The position numbers and the translations under genes were made by a program. 64,000 nucleotides of DNA from positions 179,616-243,615 of the forward strand of contig JAOQAE010000004.1 of the NCBI GenBank assembly GCA_025963725.1. The letters are read 5' to 3'. A model generated the notes under the pieces. That model was not told the origin of the DNA and searched no databases. It was given only the letters and a program-made list of their open reading frames with translations. The stretch is from Bacteroidota bacterium (GTDB lineage: Bacteria > Bacteroidota > Bacteroidia > 2-12-FULL-35-15). Shown here in pieces: positions 62,301 through 64,000 of this stretch (positions are counted from its first letter, which is position 1; each line of letters starts with the position of its first letter).

Positions 62301-62539
62301 ATGAGGAGATAGAGATCCTGCCGGGCGATACCATTTATATATTTTCAGACGGCATTGTAGATCAGTTCGGCGGCGACAATAAGAAAAAATTTTCCACCCG
62401 CCGCTTTAAAACACTGCTTACTGAGATTGCCGGAAAAAGCATCGAGGAGCAGTATGTGCTCCTCGATGAATCTTTTAAGGCCTGGAAGGGAAGTGAAGAC
62501 CAGGTGGATGATGTGCTGGTGATCGGGATCAAATTCTGA
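59348..62539 (+). CDS. Two-component-type propeller sensor with PP2C/SpoIIE phosphatase output
   Basis: 1063 residues. Signal peptide (about 1-21), then about 14 reg_prop-like propeller repeats (20-640; GLPQSYVYSISQTKTGFLNV, DYEGNMWFGSFGSGLIELPL), a Y_Y_Y domain (about 650-740), a membrane helix (about 745-768), a coiled coil and a SpoIIE/PP2C_2 phosphatase (about 825-1063) with VDCTGHGVPGAF, SDGIVDQ and DQVDDVLVIG, which keeps the metal-binding Asp residues. The sensor faces the periplasm and the phosphatase the cytoplasm. It is the last gene of the adhesin-PorP operon and may act on that system's regulator. No anti-sigma partner is seen in the window. Confidence 0.94.
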   Translation: MRSGKIILVLFYLFLSHFSNAQIYNFRIYGVDEGLPQSYVYSISQTKTGFLNVSTGEGFCSFEGSRFKVFTMPDGLQENFVTTHYTDSRNITWLGHYQKGISYQKDSKFHRIWQSNELASKVTGITEDARKNIWFSTQSKGIYRIDTAFRLDAIDSKNEEGANALCFDRDNMLFEGSNNGLFIYKVGRTGRVLTLMQEIPELSGKPVKAIVPVDAQKNAFWVAVDDDGVYGIRRSGDKYTVFMKISTELGLKDYNFTALYVDQKENLWIGDFGEGVCKVSFYDGQDKRSFAVNRIDDRNGLPNGYIQSVFQDYEGNMWFGSFGSGLIELPLEKFSFFEMKNGLIYKNATSVFIDKEGSFWVGNDKGLFLYNIRTAEMSRQFDASSGFVTGEVSTIAQDHSGILWIGTREKGVYTYDKNRNAFSNFSKKNNLIAGNINSIIVTADNTVVIATTEGVYFYDQAKGSIRQLTTLDGLLHNNVTKVFEDDKKRLWFCSSGAGPYFLKDNEFNVFNNIPELKSFSITAITQGKDGTVWLGTEGDGVFSYNERGGFVNYKVSDGLFSNYCYFIISDKHGNVWCGHKNGLSYKPATLRSFRTYGKTDGLLFTDFNKNSCFRDVSGNLWFGTSNGLIKYNADGDTREKSEPKTNISGLVLNNALYRPDQKIEVPYDDYSVKVDYIAISFTDPSKINFKYRLLGQDTIWRYTNTKFIEFPKLNDGEYTFQLLAANSDNVWNTVPAQLSFVVKPPYWKRVWFYAMLLLFTISLSYSVTRYRTKSLVEAKVLLEQKVNEKTALLQEEKATVEKIKGQLEVKNKNVTDSINYAQRIQASILPSKASIAEVFEQSFIYYKPRDIVSGDFYWFAETDDNYLIAAVDCTGHGVPGAFMSLVGSTLLNELVSNKKITQPSSLLAKLNSSIIRVLRQKADYNSSHDGMDMAICAISKKKDKLQFGGALRPLFHVRNNTLTELKGNPYFIGGYYENMNKVFTDEEIEILPGDTIYIFSDGIVDQFGGDNKKKFSTRRFKTLLTEIAGKSIEEQYVLLDESFKAWKGSEDQVDDVLVIGIKF

Positions 62540-63139
62540 TCAATCGTCAACGTCGGGCAGGTATTCAACGATCTCCTGCGGCTTCAGGTAATTTATATTG
62601 ATCGCCGGGCGCTCTTCCACGTAGCCGGGAATAGCGCGAAGGTAGATCGCCTGCTCGAGCAGCTCGTGTCCGAAGCCACGAATGATGGCCTCCATATCGG
62701 CAGCTTTTTCCACTTTTTCCTGGAATTCAGGCACGAGGTAAAAGAGCATGAACTTCATCAGCTCCGTTTTGCTGCAGGTGCTGTACTGCATCACATGCGC
62801 GACCTCATGCGCGATCACCGCCTTTTTCGCATCTTCCGTGAGGTTTTTGAACAATGCGTAAAATGTAGGGTAGTCGGCCTGCTCGCGGATAGTAATGATG
62901 TATTCCCGCTCCGCCGGCTCCGAAAATATTGTTTTCAGGGAAGGCATGGTGCCGTAAGGAACCGGATGCTTATCCTTCAGGACAAAGCGAATGCATGTAT
63001 CCTTCAGCTCGGGGTAATGCGATAAAACAGTTAAGATAACTTCCTCGTATTTTTCGGGGATCTCTTTGTAGCGGCCGAATTCACTTCTCAGCCATTGCAG
63101 CTCAAGTGTTGGTGATTTGCTTGTTAGTGTTGTTTCCAT
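62540..63139 (-). CDS. Small protein with an HExxH motif
   Basis: 199 residues, cytoplasmic, no signal. Residues of about 106-113 read VIAHEVAHVMQ, an HExxH zinc-peptidase motif, and the following helices could hold the third ligand. The rest is unknown, with LRSEFGRYKEIPEKYEEVIL at the start. It is convergent with the phosphatase, and the two stop codons are adjacent with no spacer. Metallopeptidase activity is inferred from the motif. Confidence 0.82.
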   Translation of the reverse strand: METTLTSKSPTLELQWLRSEFGRYKEIPEKYEEVILTVLSHYPELKDTCIRFVLKDKHPVPYGTMPSLKTIFSEPAEREYIITIREQADYPTFYALFKNLTEDAKKAVIAHEVAHVMQYSTCSKTELMKFMLFYLVPEFQEKVEKAADMEAIIRGFGHELLEQAIYLRAIPGYVEERPAININYLKPQEIVEYLPDVDD

Positions 63140-63207
63140 AGATCAGATTAGTTTTTTATCCGACCATGAAAAAATGATGCTAAGCAAAGTTGTGGAAAAG
63201 AATGCTG

Positions 63208-64000
63208 CTATTTACAGTGCTCTTTGATCATCTCGTTTACTTCCTCGTCATACGTTTCCGTGTATCCGAGCTCCAGCGCCTTCTGCAGCTTTTCGCAGGC
63301 AAGCTTGTCCTTCTTCTCCGCAAAAAGCAGCTGTGCAAGCGTTTTATAGGCATACGAATTCTCCTCATTGAGGTCGAGGCCCTTCATAATATCCTGTCTT
63401 GCGCCTTTCAGGTCGTTCATCTGCAGCTTTGCATATCCGCGGTTGTTGTAGGCATAGGCGAATTTCGGGTTCAGCTTGATCGCCTCATCAAAAAGGGCGA
63501 GTGAGCCCTTGTAATCCTTCTGTTCAAATTTAATGAAGTAAGCAATGTTGTTATAGCCGATCCATTTTTCCGTAGAATCGATCTCCATTCCCCTTGTCAT
63601 GTCGGCCAGGGCCCCGTCAAAATCCTTTAAATGCGCACGGCAGATGCCCCTGTCATAAAAGGCCGCGTAATTCTGCGCATCTATCTCGATCGCTTTTGTG
63701 AATGCTTCCGCTCCGCCTTTGAAATCTTTTTGCTTCTGCTTTGCATCGCCTTTTAAGTTCCATGCTTCGAGGTTCCTTGGGTTCACCTTCAGTAATACCG
63801 TATCCAGATCCTTCAGCGCTTCCGCATAATCCTTTTTGGAAAGCTTTGCTTTCGCCTTCATCAGGATCAGCTCCTCGAACTCCGGCTTTAGCTCCAGCCC
63901 TTTGTTTGCCCATTTGATGCACTCGTCGTACTCCTTGGCCTGGAGATGAATAATGCTGCGCGCCATGTACAGGTCGGAGTATTCGGGCTTCAGCTCAATA
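63208..64000 (-). CDS. TPR protein, C-terminal part (runs off right edge)
   Basis: The frame is open to the right edge and continues upstream of the Met at 63966 (IELKPEYSDLYMARSIIHLQ), so the true start lies outside the window. It holds about seven TPR motifs of 34 residues (such as AYNNRGYAKLQMNDLKGARQ, AWNLKGDAKQKQKDFKGGAE). No signal can be judged. The end is TYDEEVNEMIKEHCK. A scaffold or chaperone-type role is typical for such proteins. Confidence 0.88.
   Translation of the reverse strand, partial: IELKPEYSDLYMARSIIHLQAKEYDECIKWANKGLELKPEFEELILMKAKAKLSKKDYAEALKDLDTVLLKVNPRNLEAWNLKGDAKQKQKDFKGGAEAFTKAIEIDAQNYAAFYDRGICRAHLKDFDGALADMTRGMEIDSTEKWIGYNNIAYFIKFEQKDYKGSLALFDEAIKLNPKFAYAYNNRGYAKLQMNDLKGARQDIMKGLDLNEENSYAYKTLAQLLFAEKKDKLACEKLQKALELGYTETYDEEVNEMIKEHCK

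Noticed and set aside
1..64000. tRNA, rRNA, CRISPR and insertion sequences
   Set aside because: I looked for T-loop sequences, regularly spaced repeats, and transposase-like frames with terminal repeats and saw none that hold up.

Overview
The window looks like a chromosomal segment of a Bacteroidota bacterium (Sphingobacteriia/Chitinophagia/Cytophagia-like; I cannot fix the genus). The signs are two type IX secretion (T9SS) substrates, one with a type A and one with a type B C-terminal signal, a PorP/SprF partner, a TonB-dependent receptor, a TamL/TamB pair with a lipidated TamL, PD40/OmpA proteins, Bacteroidota-type promoters (TTTG-N19-TAnnTTT), no evident Shine-Dalgarno usage, and base composition near the middle of the range. 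I saw no tRNA, rRNA, CRISPR array, insertion sequence or prophage.

Layout. 1-4 kb: a truncated PAS sensor protein at the left edge, then an NtrC-type sigma-54 activator overlapping a receiver-PAS histidine kinase. 4-9.4 kb: a repair and stress block in which a short-chain dehydrogenase, an unknown protein and Ku form one operon convergent with multidomain ATP-dependent ligase LigD. 9.4-26 kb: small stress-type proteins (PA2169/DUF2383, DUF4142, an Lmo0937-like membrane peptide, YihY, an Asn-rich disordered protein) interleaved with envelope-assembly genes: TamL-TamB, a second AsmA-like/Omp85-like pair, and a DUF748 protein. 26-32 kb: a receiver, an Mla-type lipid transporter (MlaE/F/D), a YtxH/holin-like operon and rpoN (sigma-54). 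32-45 kb: an operon of a membrane-anchored degenerate receiver, sorbosone-type dehydrogenase, TonB receptor and permease-like protein; then OmpA/PD40, Fpg/Nei, topoisomerase IB, a FAD-Rieske oxidoreductase, a DJ-1/PfpI protein and a receiver. 45-49.6 kb: a conserved unknown, a T9SS type A protein and a Ser/Thr/Gly repeat protein. 49.7-62.5 kb: an HTTM membrane protein and a five-gene operon with a giant 11-repeat adhesin-like T9SS substrate, PorP/SprF, a PD40-PKD protein, an unknown, and a propeller-PP2C phosphatase. The right end holds a small HExxH protein and a truncated TPR protein.

The most striking signal is outside the genes. Eighteen gene or operon starts are preceded, in the correct orientation and only 36-63 nt from the chosen start codon, by a motif that reads TGGCAY-N5-TnT (with variants). 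Its spacing and first half are those of a sigma-54 -24/-12 promoter, but the GC of the -12 element is nearly always missing. The window also encodes sigma-54 (30774-32219) and a sigma-54 activator (1071-2552). The marked genes are mostly DNA end-joining, stress and envelope genes, so I propose a sigma-54-type stress/envelope regulon with a lineage-specific -12 element. Other points of interest are two possible small RNAs (about 24.7 and 26.2 kb), a REP-like palindrome (24551-24628), a tail-anchored pseudo-receiver (36157-36657) and a prion-like Asn-rich protein (23235-24461).
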